The translations under genes and the position numbers were made by a program. The notes under the pieces are model-generated. The model did no database searches and was not told where the DNA came from. It saw nothing but the letters and a program-made list of their open reading frames with translations. A DNA stretch of 64,000 bases from Actinobacteria bacterium HGW-Actinobacteria-4 (lineage in GTDB: Bacteria; Actinomycetota; Actinomycetes; Actinomycetales; Demequinaceae): contig PHEW01000005.1 of NCBI GenBank assembly GCA_002841315.1, positions 1-64,000 on the forward strand, read 5' to 3'. This document shows positions 37,003-46,487 of the stretch, one piece after another (position 1 is the stretch's first letter; each line of letters begins with the position of its first letter).

Positions 37003-37022
37003 AACCTACGATACCGTAGGTT
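37003..37022. promoter_or_regulatory. Perfect 8+4+8 inverted repeat overlapping the haemolysin III promoter
   Basis: AACCTACG-ATAC-CGTAGGTT is a perfect 20-base dyad starting two bases upstream of the haemolysin III ATG, in the divergent gap with uppS. On the reverse strand its centre contains the candidate -10 TATCGT. The size and position fit a repressor operator. No cognate regulator is identifiable. Confidence 0.5.
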
Positions 37023-37088
37023 ACGTCGACGGGGTACCGTAGACCCAGAGAATCGTCCGCGTTCGCGCACCATTGTGAAAGGCACTCC

Positions 37089-37853
37089 ATGGGCTTGCGC
37101 CATTTGCTCTATGGCCCCTACGAACGGCAGCTTGTTCGCACCCTTCAGCGTCAAGCGCAAGTCCCCCGGCATATCGGTGTCATTCTGGACGGCAACCGCA
37201 GGTGGGCACGTCACGCCGGAGCGTCCGCAGCGCACGGACATCAGCGCGGGGCAGACAAGATCACCGAGGTACTGGAGTGGTCTCAAGAAGCTGGAGTGGA
37301 AGTTGTCACCCTGTGGATGCTGTCCACCGACAACCTAGACCGCGATCCTCAAGAGCTCGCGGCGCTGCTGGACATCATTTGCGCCGCAGTTGAGCGCCTG
37401 GCCGAAGACGGGCGGTGGCGACTCCAGCATGTGGGAGACCTCACCTTGTTGCCGGCCGTCGCAGCGAACCGCATCATCGCCGCCGTGGCCCGGACCGCCG
37501 AGTCGCCCGGACTGCACGTCAACGTCGCGGTCGGTTACGGCGGGCGCCACGAGATCGCAAGTGCCGTGCGCGCCGTGCTACGCGAGGGCGTGGATGCCGG
37601 GCACTCACTTGAGGAGGTCGCAGGGACGTTCTCGGTTGAGCACATCGCCCAGCATCTGTATACCTCGGGGCAGCCCGATCCCGACCTCGTCATCAGGACT
37701 TCGGGCGAACAGCGGCTCAGCGGGTTTCTGATGTGGCAGAGCGCCCACAGCGAGTTCTACTTCTGCGACGCCTACTGGCCGGACTTCCGGCACGTCGACT
37801 TCCTGCGAGCGTTGCGTGCCTACGCGCAGCGAGAGCGGCGCCTGGGTCGCTAG
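37089..37853 (+). CDS. cis-Prenyltransferase (UppS family, probable Z-FPP synthase)
   Basis: This enzyme adds cis isoprene units to allylic diphosphates, for undecaprenyl or decaprenyl phosphate carriers. The catalytic Asp34 is in VILDGNRRWA, and the C-terminal RTSGEQRLSGFLMWQS and HSEFYFCDAYWPDF are family motifs. Length is 254 residues. Its place beside haemolysin III matches Rv1086, the short-chain Z-farnesyl diphosphate synthase, so that product length is inferred rather than a full UppS. GAAAGG precedes the ATG. Confidence 0.9.
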   Translation: MGLRHLLYGPYERQLVRTLQRQAQVPRHIGVILDGNRRWARHAGASAAHGHQRGADKITEVLEWSQEAGVEVVTLWMLSTDNLDRDPQELAALLDIICAAVERLAEDGRWRLQHVGDLTLLPAVAANRIIAAVARTAESPGLHVNVAVGYGGRHEIASAVRAVLREGVDAGHSLEEVAGTFSVEHIAQHLYTSGQPDPDLVIRTSGEQRLSGFLMWQSAHSEFYFCDAYWPDFRHVDFLRALRAYAQRERRLGR

Positions 37854-38096
37854 CCAGGCGTGCTGCTTCGCACGAGGGTGCTTGCTGAGCGGCCTTAGGT
37901 CGCTTGCGGGCCAACACGCCCGGCCGCGGGGGCGTAGGTGACGACTGTGTGAAGCCCGGCGTGTCGCCGCGATTCGCGCGAACCCCGGCGTAGCGTCGAG
38001 AACGTGGTAAGCGCTAGAGGTCGGACCATTTCGCGTTCGACATAGGACCCGCCTCAGGGCGGTTGGCGCCCTGCGGCCATATCGCTGGGAGCCCCC

Positions 38097-39473
38097 TTGA
38101 CCGTCACCGCCGCTGGCACCTCCACCCACATCACCCCCCACTCCGCAGCACCCCAACACGTCGCACTCAAGACGTTCGTGCTCGACACCTCGGTCTTGCT
38201 GTCAGACCCGCGCGCCATGAAGCGGTTCGCTGAGCACGCTGTGGTGTTGCCCGTGGTGGTTGTCACTGAGCTCGAGGCCAAGCGTCATCACCCAGAGTTG
38301 GGCTACTTCGCGCGCTCCGCGCTACGCATGTTGGACGAACTCCGCCTCACCCATGGCCGACTCGACGCACCGCTGCCCGTCAATGAGGCGGGTGGCACCG
38401 TACGCGTCGAGCTCAACCACATCGACACCGAGGTGCTGCCTTCAGGATTCCGTTTGGGTGACAACGACACCAGGATTCTCGCCGTCGCGGCGAACCTCGC
38501 TGCCGAGGGGTGCTCGGTCACCCTGGTGTCGAAGGACATGCCGATGCGGGTCAAGGCGGCGGCACTGGGCATCGAGGCGCAGGAGTACCGAGCAGAACTC
38601 GCCGTGGAATCTGGCTGGACCGGCATGCGGGAAATTCAGATCACTGACGAGCAGATGGCGTTGCTCTGGGAGCACGAGGTGCTGGACGCGCCGCCGGCCC
38701 AGGACTGTGGCGAAGACGTGGTGGCTCTTCCTGTGCACACTGGATTCGTCATTCACTCGGGACGGGGTAGCGCGCTAGCCCGCCGGGCCACGGACGGACG
38801 GCTTCAGTTGGTGCGGGGTGACCAAGAAGTGTTTGGCGTCCACGGGCGCTCTGCAGAACAGCGCATCGCGATCGATCTCCTCATGGACGAGTCCGTTGGA
38901 ATTGTCTCGCTGGGTGGGCGCGCGGGAACCGGCAAGAGCGCGCTCGCGTTGTGTGCGGGACTCGAGGCCGTGATGGAGCGCAGGCAACACAAGAAGATCA
39001 TGGTGTTCCGGCCGTTGTACGCGGTGGGCGGTCAGGATCTGGGGTACCTGCCGGGTTCGGAGTCAGAGAAGATGAACCCGTGGGCACAGGCTGTGTTCGA
39101 CACCTTGGGCGCGATGGTCAGTTCCGAAGTGGTTGAAGAGGTCATGGATCGCGGCATGCTCGAGGTGTTGCCGCTGACGCACATCCGTGGCCGTTCACTC
39201 CACGACGCCTTTGTGATTGTGGACGAGGCCCAGTCGCTCGAGCGCAACGTGCTGCTCACGATGCTCAGCCGGATTGGCCAAGACTCCCGCGTGATCCTCA
39301 CGCATGACGTTGGTCAGCGAGACAATTTGCGGGTGGGCCGGCACGACGGCATCGCGGCCGTTATTGAGGCACTCAAGGGACACGAACTCTTCGCACACGT
39401 CACGCTTGAACGCTCTGAACGCTCGGCCGTCGCGGCACTGGTCACGGATTTGCTCGAGCGGCTCGACCTCTAG
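38097..39473 (+). CDS. PIN-PhoH fusion protein (PhoH2)
   Basis: PhoH2 proteins combine an N-terminal PIN ribonuclease domain with a C-terminal PhoH ATPase, and are reported to unwind and cleave RNA. The PIN domain starts at Asp30 in [12 protein letters not shown], with further acids in DNDTRIL. The PhoH part has Walker [10 protein letters not shown] (273-281) and Walker B VDEAQ (375-379). Length is 458 residues. The TTG start has GGAG seven bases upstream. A 243-base gap separates it from uppS; a short CCGCC/GGCGG hairpin at 38049-38062 lies in the leader. It is a conserved neighbour of fumC in actinobacteria. Confidence 0.93.
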   Translation: MTVTAAGTSTHITPHSAAPQHVALKTFVLDTSVLLSDPRAMKRFAEHAVVLPVVVVTELEAKRHHPELGYFARSALRMLDELRLTHGRLDAPLPVNEAGGTVRVELNHIDTEVLPSGFRLGDNDTRILAVAANLAAEGCSVTLVSKDMPMRVKAAALGIEAQEYRAELAVESGWTGMREIQITDEQMALLWEHEVLDAPPAQDCGEDVVALPVHTGFVIHSGRGSALARRATDGRLQLVRGDQEVFGVHGRSAEQRIAIDLLMDESVGIVSLGGRAGTGKSALALCAGLEAVMERRQHKKIMVFRPLYAVGGQDLGYLPGSESEKMNPWAQAVFDTLGAMVSSEVVEEVMDRGMLEVLPLTHIRGRSLHDAFVIVDEAQSLERNVLLTMLSRIGQDSRVILTHDVGQRDNLRVGRHDGIAAVIEALKGHELFAHVTLERSERSAVAALVTDLLERLDL

Positions 39474-39547
39474 ACGGCGAGCCGCTCCTGGTCAGCGCCG
39501 TGGGTGTCTGGTAGTCATGGTGGTACCGACTCTGCGATGACTGTCGC

Positions 39548-40264
39548 ATGAACCTGGCTGGGGGATCTACTGTGCTCAAGGTGCGCGTGCCGCGGCATCC
39601 CGCCAACATTGTCTCCGGGGTACTGAGAACATTCATTGCGCTGGTGTCCTTGGGCGTCTGCGTGGGGGGCGTCCTTGACGGCGGGCCGGTGGTGATGCTG
39701 GCGTTTACGTGGCAGTCCAACTTCATGATCGCCGCGTCCTTCTTGTGGACGGCGTGGGCATTGTTCCGCGACCGGCGCACGCCACCGGAGTGGCTTGCCG
39801 GCAGCGCCGTGTTCTACATCGTGATCACGGGGCTGGTCTACAACTTTGTGATCAGCCCAGGGTCGTTCCGGGTGGGCAACTACGTGATCGCCGGGCTCAC
39901 TGGCTCCGACATTGCGCATGTGCTCATACCCGTTGCGGCTGCGGTGGTGTGGCTGGTGTTCGAGGAGCACCGCCGCGTGCCATGGAGGTACATCGGTCTG
40001 TGGCTGACGTACTTGGTGGGGTACCTCGTGCTGATCATTGGCCTCATCTCGCTGGTTCCCGGTGTGCGATCTCCGTACCCGTTTCTTGATGTGGGTGTGA
40101 TCGGATGGGCGGGCGTTCTTGAAGAGTGCCTTCAATTGCTGATCGCGTTCGGATCGCTCGCCGCGATCATGGTGGCGACCGATCACTGGATGCCCCCGCG
40201 CACCTTCATCAGTGAGCACGATCGCTTCGATGAGTTCAACAAGCGGTTGGCGGCACGGGCCTAG
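39548..40264 (+). CDS. Pr6Pr family membrane protein
   Basis: This is a 238-residue protein with six predicted helices. FTWQSNFMIAASFLW, GLVYNFVISP and DIAHVLIPVAA resemble the Pr6Pr (FAR-17a/AIG1-like) family, and the last 35 residues form a soluble tail. The biochemical role in bacteria is unknown. The ATG lacks a clear ribosome-binding site. It lies between phoH2 and a flavodoxin gene, at the left edge of a stretch absent from the M. tuberculosis gene order. Confidence 0.78.
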   Translation: MNLAGGSTVLKVRVPRHPANIVSGVLRTFIALVSLGVCVGGVLDGGPVVMLAFTWQSNFMIAASFLWTAWALFRDRRTPPEWLAGSAVFYIVITGLVYNFVISPGSFRVGNYVIAGLTGSDIAHVLIPVAAAVVWLVFEEHRRVPWRYIGLWLTYLVGYLVLIIGLISLVPGVRSPYPFLDVGVIGWAGVLEECLQLLIAFGSLAAIMVATDHWMPPRTFISEHDRFDEFNKRLAARA

Positions 40265-40354
40265 AAACCGCACGCAGCCTGATCTGGACCAAAGTCCCTG
40301 GATGGACGAGCTCGGGCCCGCCTATCGTGACGAGAGAGGAGGAAGGCTCTCGCG

Positions 40355-40870
40355 ATGCACGCACTCGTGGTTTACGAATCGATGTTTGGCAATACCGAAG
40401 AGGTGGCACGCGCGATCAGCGACGGGATGTCCTCGCACATGAGTGTGACTGCCGTCGAGGTGGGGCACGCCCCTAGTGCCGTGCCGCTCGCGGTCGATCT
40501 CTTGGTGGTGGGGGGACCCACGCACGCCTTCAGCATGAGTCGCGAGTCGACACGCAAAGACGCGATCGCCAAGACCCCAGAGCCGCTCGTGTCCCAAGGA
40601 GCAGGAATTCGGGAATGGATCGACGGCTTGAAGCGCGATCCGGGCCTGCTCGCTGCGACTTTCGACACCAAGGTGTCCAAGCCAAGTCTGCCTGGCTCCG
40701 CTGCGGCAAAGGCCGCCAAGCATCTCGCCAAGACAGCTCACGCTTCGGTGCTTGAGCACCAGACGTTCTGGGTTGGAGGGATGACCGGCCCGCTTGCCGA
40801 TGGCGAACTCGACCGCGCCCGCGATTGGGGCAAAGAGTTGGCGATCAGGGCCGAGGCGCTCGCGGACTAG
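40355..40870 (+). CDS. Flavodoxin-domain protein
   Basis: This is a 171-residue FMN-binding electron carrier-like protein. The N-terminal phosphate loop VVYESMFGNTEEVA (residues 5-18) and GGPTHAFSM (53-61) are the flavin-binding segments. GAGGAGG precedes the ATG at a long spacing. Its stop forms CTAG with the convergent hemA stop. Proximity to haem genes hints at a redox role there, but a flavodoxin-type (HemG) protoporphyrinogen oxidase is unlikely because a cgoX is present. Confidence 0.85.
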   Translation: MHALVVYESMFGNTEEVARAISDGMSSHMSVTAVEVGHAPSAVPLAVDLLVVGGPTHAFSMSRESTRKDAIAKTPEPLVSQGAGIREWIDGLKRDPGLLAATFDTKVSKPSLPGSAAAKAAKHLAKTAHASVLEHQTFWVGGMTGPLADGELDRARDWGKELAIRAEALAD

Positions 40871-42189
40871 TCCCGTTGCGCGACGCGAGATTGCGCGCTG
40901 TCGACACCGATCTCGGGCGCAGGGCAAGCGTCGTCCGGCACGTCCACATCAATGCCGTAAAGCGCGCGAATCGCTTCCAAGTAGTTCTCTGAGGCACCCG
41001 CCTGCGCATGCTCGCGAGCGCGCACTGTTGGGGTGTGGAGGAGAGTCTTGGCGAACCGGCGCAGGGCCATCTCAATGGCTTCCGCTTGCTCGACGCTCGC
41101 TGGATCCGCTCCGGTCGCGGGCCGCACGCGAGCCAGTTCGCGCTCAAGGAGACCAAAGACGTGCTCCCGTAGAGCAACCACCGCGGGGTCCAGGCCACGT
41201 GCCGTCTCTCCATCGCCAAAACGGGCCACGGCGTGAGCCACGATGGCGCGGGCGGCCTCAATCGCGGTGAGCGACTCGCCGGGCGCCTGCGCGCCCACAT
41301 CGTCAAGGTTGACCACATGCACGTCACGCAGGTCCGAGACCCCGGGAGCGACGTCTCGGTGAAGTGCGAGGTCAACGATCGTCAGTGGCCCGGTCGACTG
41401 CGAGCGGGCAGCAGCGACCATCGCAGGCGTGAGCACAATGCTCTCTCCGCCTGAACACGCATAGACAACGTCGGCGTCGCCGAGCTCTGACGGCAGATCC
41501 TGGAGGCTCACCGCGGGGATGGAGTGCCGGGCACCGAACGCGGCCGCGCGCCCCGACGGCGAAAACACGCCGCGAATGTCCGCTCCGCGCGCGAGCAACG
41601 CACCCACGCCCGTCTCGGCGAGGGCACCGGTCCCAATCATGAGTACCTTGGCGCGCTCCCAGTCCACCGTCGCGTCAGCGAGGTCAAAGGCCACCGACAC
41701 CACCGAGCGCCCCGACGTGCCTAGCCCCGTAGACGAGGCGACCACTCGTGAGGTCCGTAGCGCCGACTGGAACAACCGGTCAAGCAGCGGGGTCATGTGG
41801 CCCTGGGTTTGCGCCTCGATGTGAGCACGGCGCACCTGCCCTGAGATCTCGCGCTCACCAACCACCATCGACTCAAGCCCTGTCGCGACAGAGAGCAAGT
41901 GCTGGACGGCATCGTCCCCCACATAGGTGCCGAGCGCGGCGTCGACGGCAGCACGGTCAAGTGACGTGGATTGCGACAAGTGATCGACCACCAGTTCACG
42001 CGCTGCGTGGGGGTCACGGGCATCGAGGTACACCTCGAAGCGGTTGCACGTGGGCAAGACCACGGCACCGTCGATGTGAGGGCCTGCGGACACCACGGCT
42101 GCGCCCAACACGTCCGAGCGCACACTGAGTTGCTCGAGGACGGCGAGGTCGCGATTGCGGTGACTGGCCACCAGAGACATCAATACCAC
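40867..42189 (-). CDS. hemA: Glutamyl-tRNA reductase
   Basis: HemA reduces Glu-tRNA to glutamate-1-semialdehyde, the first committed step of tetrapyrrole synthesis. The catalytic Cys48 lies in LPTCNRFEVY, and ESMVVGEREISGQVR and a Rossmann segment VLMIGTGALAETG follow. Length is 440 residues with a variable C-terminus. The GTG start gives the family N-terminus MVLxSLxASHR. CAGAAT six bases upstream suggests a leaderless transcript. hemC, hemD, hemB and hemL are not in this window. Confidence 0.95.
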   Translation of the reverse strand: MVLMSLVASHRNRDLAVLEQLSVRSDVLGAAVVSAGPHIDGAVVLPTCNRFEVYLDARDPHAARELVVDHLSQSTSLDRAAVDAALGTYVGDDAVQHLLSVATGLESMVVGEREISGQVRRAHIEAQTQGHMTPLLDRLFQSALRTSRVVASSTGLGTSGRSVVSVAFDLADATVDWERAKVLMIGTGALAETGVGALLARGADIRGVFSPSGRAAAFGARHSIPAVSLQDLPSELGDADVVYACSGGESIVLTPAMVAAARSQSTGPLTIVDLALHRDVAPGVSDLRDVHVVNLDDVGAQAPGESLTAIEAARAIVAHAVARFGDGETARGLDPAVVALREHVFGLLERELARVRPATGADPASVEQAEAIEMALRRFAKTLLHTPTVRAREHAQAGASENYLEAIRALYGIDVDVPDDACPAPEIGVDSAQSRVAQRD

Positions 42190-42195
42190 CCCGCC

Positions 42196-42226
42196 ATTCT
42201 GACACGCGCTGAGAACAGGGCAGAAT
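42196..42226. promoter_or_regulatory. Divergent mirror-image leaderless promoters of hemA and hemE
   Basis: CAGAAT occurs on the reverse strand (42201-42196), 6 bases before the hemA GTG, and on the forward strand (42221-42226), 6 bases before the hemE ATG. The two hexamers are an exact inverted repeat. CTGACA at 42199-42204 is a good -35 for hemE with 16-base spacing and overlaps the hemA -10, so the two promoters compete for the same DNA. Confidence 0.5.
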
Positions 42227-42232
42227 CAAGGG

Positions 42233-43330
42233 ATGGCACCCTCGCTCACCACCTTGCCCAGCAATCACCCCTATGCAGACGGGCGCGTGACGGGTTCCGC
42301 GCTGATCAGCGCCTACGAGGGCCGCCCCGGCCCGCACCGTCCCGTGTGGTTCATGCGGCAGGCGGGCAGATCGTTGCCTGAGTACTTGGAAGCGCGCAAG
42401 GGGACCACCATGCTCGAGTCGTGCTTGACGCCCGCACTGGCCTCGGAGATCACCCTGCAACCGGTGCGGCGCTACGGCGTTGACGCGGCGATCTTCTTCA
42501 GCGACATTGTGGTGCCCATGAAGGTGGCCGGCGTGGGCGTGGACATCGAACCTGGCGTAGGCCCCGTGTTCGCGCAGCCGGTGCGGACCATGGCGGATAT
42601 CGACGCTCTTCCGGAACTGGGCGAACTCGGTGACGGTGGTGCCTTCGACGCCGCGCTCACTCCCGTGCGCGATGCCGTGGCCATGACCGTTGCAGAACTC
42701 CACGAGACTCCGCTGATTGGATTTGCGGGCGCGCCATTCACGCTCGCCGCCTACATGGTGGAGGGCCGCCCGTCGCGAGACCACCTGGGTGCCCGCGAGT
42801 TGATGTTCAGCGCCCCCGATGTGTGGGACGCGCTGATGGTGTGGACGTCGCAAGCGGCAGGCATGTTCCTGCGAGCGCAGGTGCTCGCCGGCGCCTCTGC
42901 TGTTCAGTTGTTCGACTCCTGGGCGGGGTCGCTATCCGAGGCGACGTACCGCGACAAGTGCGCCGAAGCATCGGCCGCTGTGTTTGCGCATGTGAATGAT
43001 CTCCCGGTGCCGCGCGTCCACTTCGCGGCACACGGCGGCCACTTGCTGACCGCGATGGCAGGCGTGGGTGCCACAGTGATGGGTGTCGACTACCGGATGG
43101 GGCTAGACGAGGCCAACCGGACGCTCGGCTCCGCCGTGGCCCTCCAAGGCAACATCGATCCGGCGCTCTTGGGTGCCCCCGCAGATGTGCTCGAGCGTCA
43201 CGTCAGGGACGTGCTTGACCGGGGGAGTGAGGCTCCGGGTCACGTGGTGAACCTTGGCCATGGCGTGCCCCCCGGCACCGACCCGGCTTCGCTCCAGCGC
43301 ATCGTGGACTACGTGCATACGCATGGGTAG
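42233..43330 (+). CDS. hemE: Uroporphyrinogen decarboxylase
   Basis: HemE converts uroporphyrinogen III to coproporphyrinogen III. RPVWFMRQAGRSLPEY is the substrate-binding signature, and FAGAPFTLAAYMVEG and NLGHGVPPGTDP are typical. Length is 365 residues. It heads the operon hemE-cgoX-hemQ-cpfC. Its stop overlaps the cgoX ATG by 8 bases. Confidence 0.96.
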   Translation: MAPSLTTLPSNHPYADGRVTGSALISAYEGRPGPHRPVWFMRQAGRSLPEYLEARKGTTMLESCLTPALASEITLQPVRRYGVDAAIFFSDIVVPMKVAGVGVDIEPGVGPVFAQPVRTMADIDALPELGELGDGGAFDAALTPVRDAVAMTVAELHETPLIGFAGAPFTLAAYMVEGRPSRDHLGARELMFSAPDVWDALMVWTSQAAGMFLRAQVLAGASAVQLFDSWAGSLSEATYRDKCAEASAAVFAHVNDLPVPRVHFAAHGGHLLTAMAGVGATVMGVDYRMGLDEANRTLGSAVALQGNIDPALLGAPADVLERHVRDVLDRGSEAPGHVVNLGHGVPPGTDPASLQRIVDYVHTHG

Positions 43331-44624
43331 CCCAACGACGCACGTCGTGGTGGGCGGCGGCATCGCTGGCCTGCTCGCTGCGAGGAGGCTCGCGCGCGGC
43401 GGCGCAACGGTGACGCTGCTGGAGGCGGCGGACCACTGGGGCGGCCGGGTGTCCAGTCTTGAACTCGACTCTCTGGTGCTTGACGCCGGGGCGGAGTCGT
43501 TCGCAACGCGGGGTGGCGTGATGACCGCGCTGGTGAGCGAGCTTGGCCTCGAGTCTGCGATCGTAGCTCCCACCAGCGCCCCCGCGTGGGTGGTGTCTCC
43601 GGAGCGCTCCTACCCCCTGCCCGCGACAGGCTGGTTAGGGATCCCGCTACGCCCATTCGAGTCAGAGGTTCGCAGGATTCTTGGGTGGCGCGGTGCCGTG
43701 CGGACCCTGAGCGACCGGTGGCGGTCGTTGGGTAGCGTCCCTGATGACATCACGGTGGGGGCCCTGGTCCGCGATCGGCTTGGGGATGCGGTCGCGGACT
43801 TGCTCGTGGCCCCGGTGATCGCTGGGGTCTACTCGCGATCAATCGACGAGATCCCGCTCGCGTCGATCGCTCCCGGGCTTCCCGCTGAGGTGCGAGCGGC
43901 AGGCAGTCTCATCAAGGCGGCCACCAGCAGGCGCAAGGCTTCTCCGGGGGGGTCGGCCGTGCTGGGTATCGAAGGCGGGCTCGCGCGCCTCACGGGCGCA
44001 CTTGTCAGCGAGTGCGAAGCGGCAGGGGTCAGACTCTTCACGAATGCCCGGGTTGCCTCGATCGCTCCGGGAACCGACGATTGGCGCGTCGTGGTGGATG
44101 GCGCGGGCGTCTCGGGAGGGGCGAAGTTTGTGGCCGATGCTGTGGTGATCGCCGTGCCGCTGCCTATGGCCCTTCAGTGGTTTCCTGACATTGGCTCAGA
44201 CGCCGCGCGCTACGTTGCGCTCGTCACTTTGGTGCTGGACGCGCCGGCCCTGGATGCCGCTCCTCGGGGTACTGGGGTCCTCACAACAGGGGCAGTGACG
44301 CGGGCAAAGGCGCTCACCCACTCGACCGCCAAGTGGCCGTGGCTTGCTGCGCGTGCCGGAGGTCGACACGTGGTCAGGCTCTCCTACGCGGTCAACGACC
44401 CGGAGGAATCGGTGATCTCCTACGCGGTGGGCGACGCCTCGCGGCTCTTGGGCGTTCCGCTTGAGTCCTGGCAGGTGAGGGCCGCGACTCAGGTGGTGTG
44501 GCCGGACGCCGGCCCCGTGCAGGTTGATCTCTCACGCGTGCCGCCTGGCATCGAGTTGGCGGGGAGCGCAGCTGGCCTGACCGGCCTGGCAGCGATTGTC
44601 GCAGCCGATGCTCAGGCTAGGTAA
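43323..44624 (+). CDS. cgoX: Coproporphyrinogen III oxidase, oxygen-dependent flavoprotein
   Basis: This is an FAD enzyme of the HemY/HemG2 fold. Because hemQ and cpfC are in the same operon, it should make coproporphyrin III (CgoX) rather than protoporphyrin IX. The dinucleotide-binding motif VVVGGGIAGLLAARRLA begins at residue 8 and continues into EAADHWGGRV. PVIAGVYSRSIDEI and a C-terminal LAGSAAGLTGLAAIVA are family features. Length is 433 residues. The ATG at 43323 overlaps the hemE stop. Confidence 0.92.
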   Translation: MGSPTTHVVVGGGIAGLLAARRLARGGATVTLLEAADHWGGRVSSLELDSLVLDAGAESFATRGGVMTALVSELGLESAIVAPTSAPAWVVSPERSYPLPATGWLGIPLRPFESEVRRILGWRGAVRTLSDRWRSLGSVPDDITVGALVRDRLGDAVADLLVAPVIAGVYSRSIDEIPLASIAPGLPAEVRAAGSLIKAATSRRKASPGGSAVLGIEGGLARLTGALVSECEAAGVRLFTNARVASIAPGTDDWRVVVDGAGVSGGAKFVADAVVIAVPLPMALQWFPDIGSDAARYVALVTLVLDAPALDAAPRGTGVLTTGAVTRAKALTHSTAKWPWLAARAGGRHVVRLSYAVNDPEESVISYAVGDASRLLGVPLESWQVRAATQVVWPDAGPVQVDLSRVPPGIELAGSAAGLTGLAAIVAADAQAR

Positions 44625-44634
44625 GAATGAGACC

Positions 44635-45309
44635 ATGACAGACCAACCGCACGGCTTTGCACTCTGGGCAGTACTCGACGGATACCTCGACTCCGAACAT
44701 GACGCCTTGCCCCATGTTGCGGCGGCCTTTGAGGCGACGGTCGCTGAACTCGGTGCAAGCGACGTGACGCTGCGCGGCATCTATGACGTCTCCGGCCTGC
44801 GCGCCAACTGTCAGCTCATGCTCTGGATTCATGGTCCTGACCTTGCGGACCTTCAGGCGGCGTTGCGGACGCTCTTGGGAACCGAGTTGCTGGAGGCGAC
44901 CGAACCCGTCTGGAACGCGGCAGGCGTGCATCGCCCGGCCGAGTTCAATAAGCGGCACATCCCCGGATTCCTGCGCGGCGAGCACGCGAGGCAATGGCTG
45001 ACGGTCTACCCGTTTGTGCGGTCCTACGACTGGTACCTCTTGCCGGAGGATGAACGATCGCAGATGCTGCGAGACCACGGCATCGCCGGCTCCAAGTATC
45101 CGGGTGTGATCGCCAACACCGTGAGCGCGTTCGCGCTAGGTGACTACGAGTGGATTCTCCCCATGGAGGCCGACGACCCATTGGACCTCGTGGACATGAT
45201 GCGCGACCTGCGCTACACGGAAGCCCGCAGGCATGTACGTGAGGAGGTGCCGTTCTATACCGGGCGGCTCATCACGGCGGCCGAGGCCGCCGAGGTGCTG
45301 GTGTCATGA
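44635..45309 (+). CDS. hemQ: Coproheme decarboxylase
   Basis: HemQ oxidatively decarboxylates coproheme to haem b, the last step of the coproporphyrin-dependent pathway. The signature YPFVRSYDWYLLP begins at Tyr125, the probable catalytic tyrosine; an Arg stands four residues on, where I recall Lys in Staphylococcus. DYEWILPMEADDPLDLVDMMRDLR is recognisable. Length is 224 residues. TAAGAAT lies 6 bases before the ATG. The stop overlaps the next start (ATGA). Confidence 0.94.
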   Translation: MTDQPHGFALWAVLDGYLDSEHDALPHVAAAFEATVAELGASDVTLRGIYDVSGLRANCQLMLWIHGPDLADLQAALRTLLGTELLEATEPVWNAAGVHRPAEFNKRHIPGFLRGEHARQWLTVYPFVRSYDWYLLPEDERSQMLRDHGIAGSKYPGVIANTVSAFALGDYEWILPMEADDPLDLVDMMRDLRYTEARRHVREEVPFYTGRLITAAEAAEVLVS

Positions 45310-46487
45310 CCACCGCAGAACCTGGCGCGCAACGCCCTCCCTTGGCGGCATCGGCTCGACGCGTGCCGTCGCGACGTTATGACGCGATCCTGTTGACCGG
45401 CTTTGGTGGGCCTGAGGGCCAAGACGACGTCATCCCCTTTCTGCGCAACGTGACTGCTGGACGCGGCATCCCCGATGAGCGGCTCGAAGAGGTGGCGCAT
45501 CACTACCGAGCCTTTGGCGGTGTGAGCCCCATCAATCAGCAGAACCGCGACCTGCAGGCGGCACTGCAGGCGGAACTGAAGAGGCGCGGCATCGACCTGC
45601 CCGTCTACTGGGGCAATCGCAACTGGGATCCCTACCTGGCTGACACTCTGCGGGACGCACACGCGAACGGGCACACCACGTTGCTTGCGCTTGTCACCGC
45701 GGCGTTCTCGAGCTATTCGGGCTGCCGGCAGTATCGCGAAGACCTCGCCAAGGCCGTGTCGGAGGCCGGGCTAGAGGGCCAAGTGCACGTGGACAAGATC
45801 CGTCAGTACTTCGATCACCCTGGGTTTGTGCGGCCCAATGTCGAGGCGGTGCGCGCCGGACTGCACCGGTTGGCGGCGGAAGGCAACGGTGCTGCCCCCC
45901 ACGTGATGTTCGCAACGCACTCGATTCCCTTGAGTGCCGCTGATGCGTCGGGGCCCCGCGAGACCCAGCCCGACGGTAGCGAGGTTCCCGGCGGCAACGC
46001 CGGTGGTTGGTACGCGTTGCAGCAGCGTGCTGTTGCCGAGCTGATCATGGCGGAGGTCGCGCACGACTTTCCTGACGCCGAGTGGTCGCTGGTCTACCAG
46101 TCGCGCTCGGGGTCGCCGCAGGTGCCGTGGCTTGAGCCCGACATCAACGATGCGATTGGCGACCTGCCGGGCGATGTCACGGGACTGGTGATCTCACCGC
46201 TCGGCTTTGTCTCCGACCACATGGAGGTGCTGTGGGACCTCGACACTGAGGCGCTCGCGACCTGTGCCGACCGCGGCTTGCCCGCAGTGCGCGTGCCCAC
46301 CGTTGGCATCGACCCCACCTTCATTTCCGGGTTGGTCGACCTCATTGAGGAGCGCCACTCAACATCGGGACAGCAAGAGGGCATGTCACGCGAGGCGATG
46401 AGTGACTTTGGCCCGTGGCAAGACATCTGCCCGGTTGATTGCTGCGCTGGGCGTGAACTCAAACCGGTTGTCGCCGCGGCGACCTAG
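45306..46487 (+). CDS. cpfC: Coproporphyrin III ferrochelatase
   Basis: The enzyme inserts Fe2+ into coproporphyrin III. LLTGFGGPEG opens the domain, and FATHSIPLS has the metal-site His. Cys140 (SGCRQY) and C-terminal Cys375, Cys379 and Cys380 (CPVDCC) are the likely ligands of the [2Fe-2S] cluster found in actinobacterial ferrochelatases. Length is 393 residues including a 24-residue leader. It is the last gene of the haem operon. Its stop forms CTAG with the convergent lacI stop. Confidence 0.95.
   Translation: MTTAEPGAQRPPLAASARRVPSRRYDAILLTGFGGPEGQDDVIPFLRNVTAGRGIPDERLEEVAHHYRAFGGVSPINQQNRDLQAALQAELKRRGIDLPVYWGNRNWDPYLADTLRDAHANGHTTLLALVTAAFSSYSGCRQYREDLAKAVSEAGLEGQVHVDKIRQYFDHPGFVRPNVEAVRAGLHRLAAEGNGAAPHVMFATHSIPLSAADASGPRETQPDGSEVPGGNAGGWYALQQRAVAELIMAEVAHDFPDAEWSLVYQSRSGSPQVPWLEPDINDAIGDLPGDVTGLVISPLGFVSDHMEVLWDLDTEALATCADRGLPAVRVPTVGIDPTFISGLVDLIEERHSTSGQQEGMSREAMSDFGPWQDICPVDCCAGRELKPVVAAAT

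Noticed and set aside
38049-38062. CCGCC-TCAG-GGCGG hairpin in the phoH2 leader
   Set aside because: The stem is only 5 bp with no T-run and is not distinctive in high-G+C DNA; not called as a terminator or riboswitch.
40355-40870. Flavodoxin as a HemG-type protoporphyrinogen oxidase
   Set aside because: The adjacent haem operon already has a HemY-fold coproporphyrinogen oxidase with HemQ and CpfC, so a flavodoxin-type oxidase is not needed. The sequence shows only generic flavodoxin motifs.
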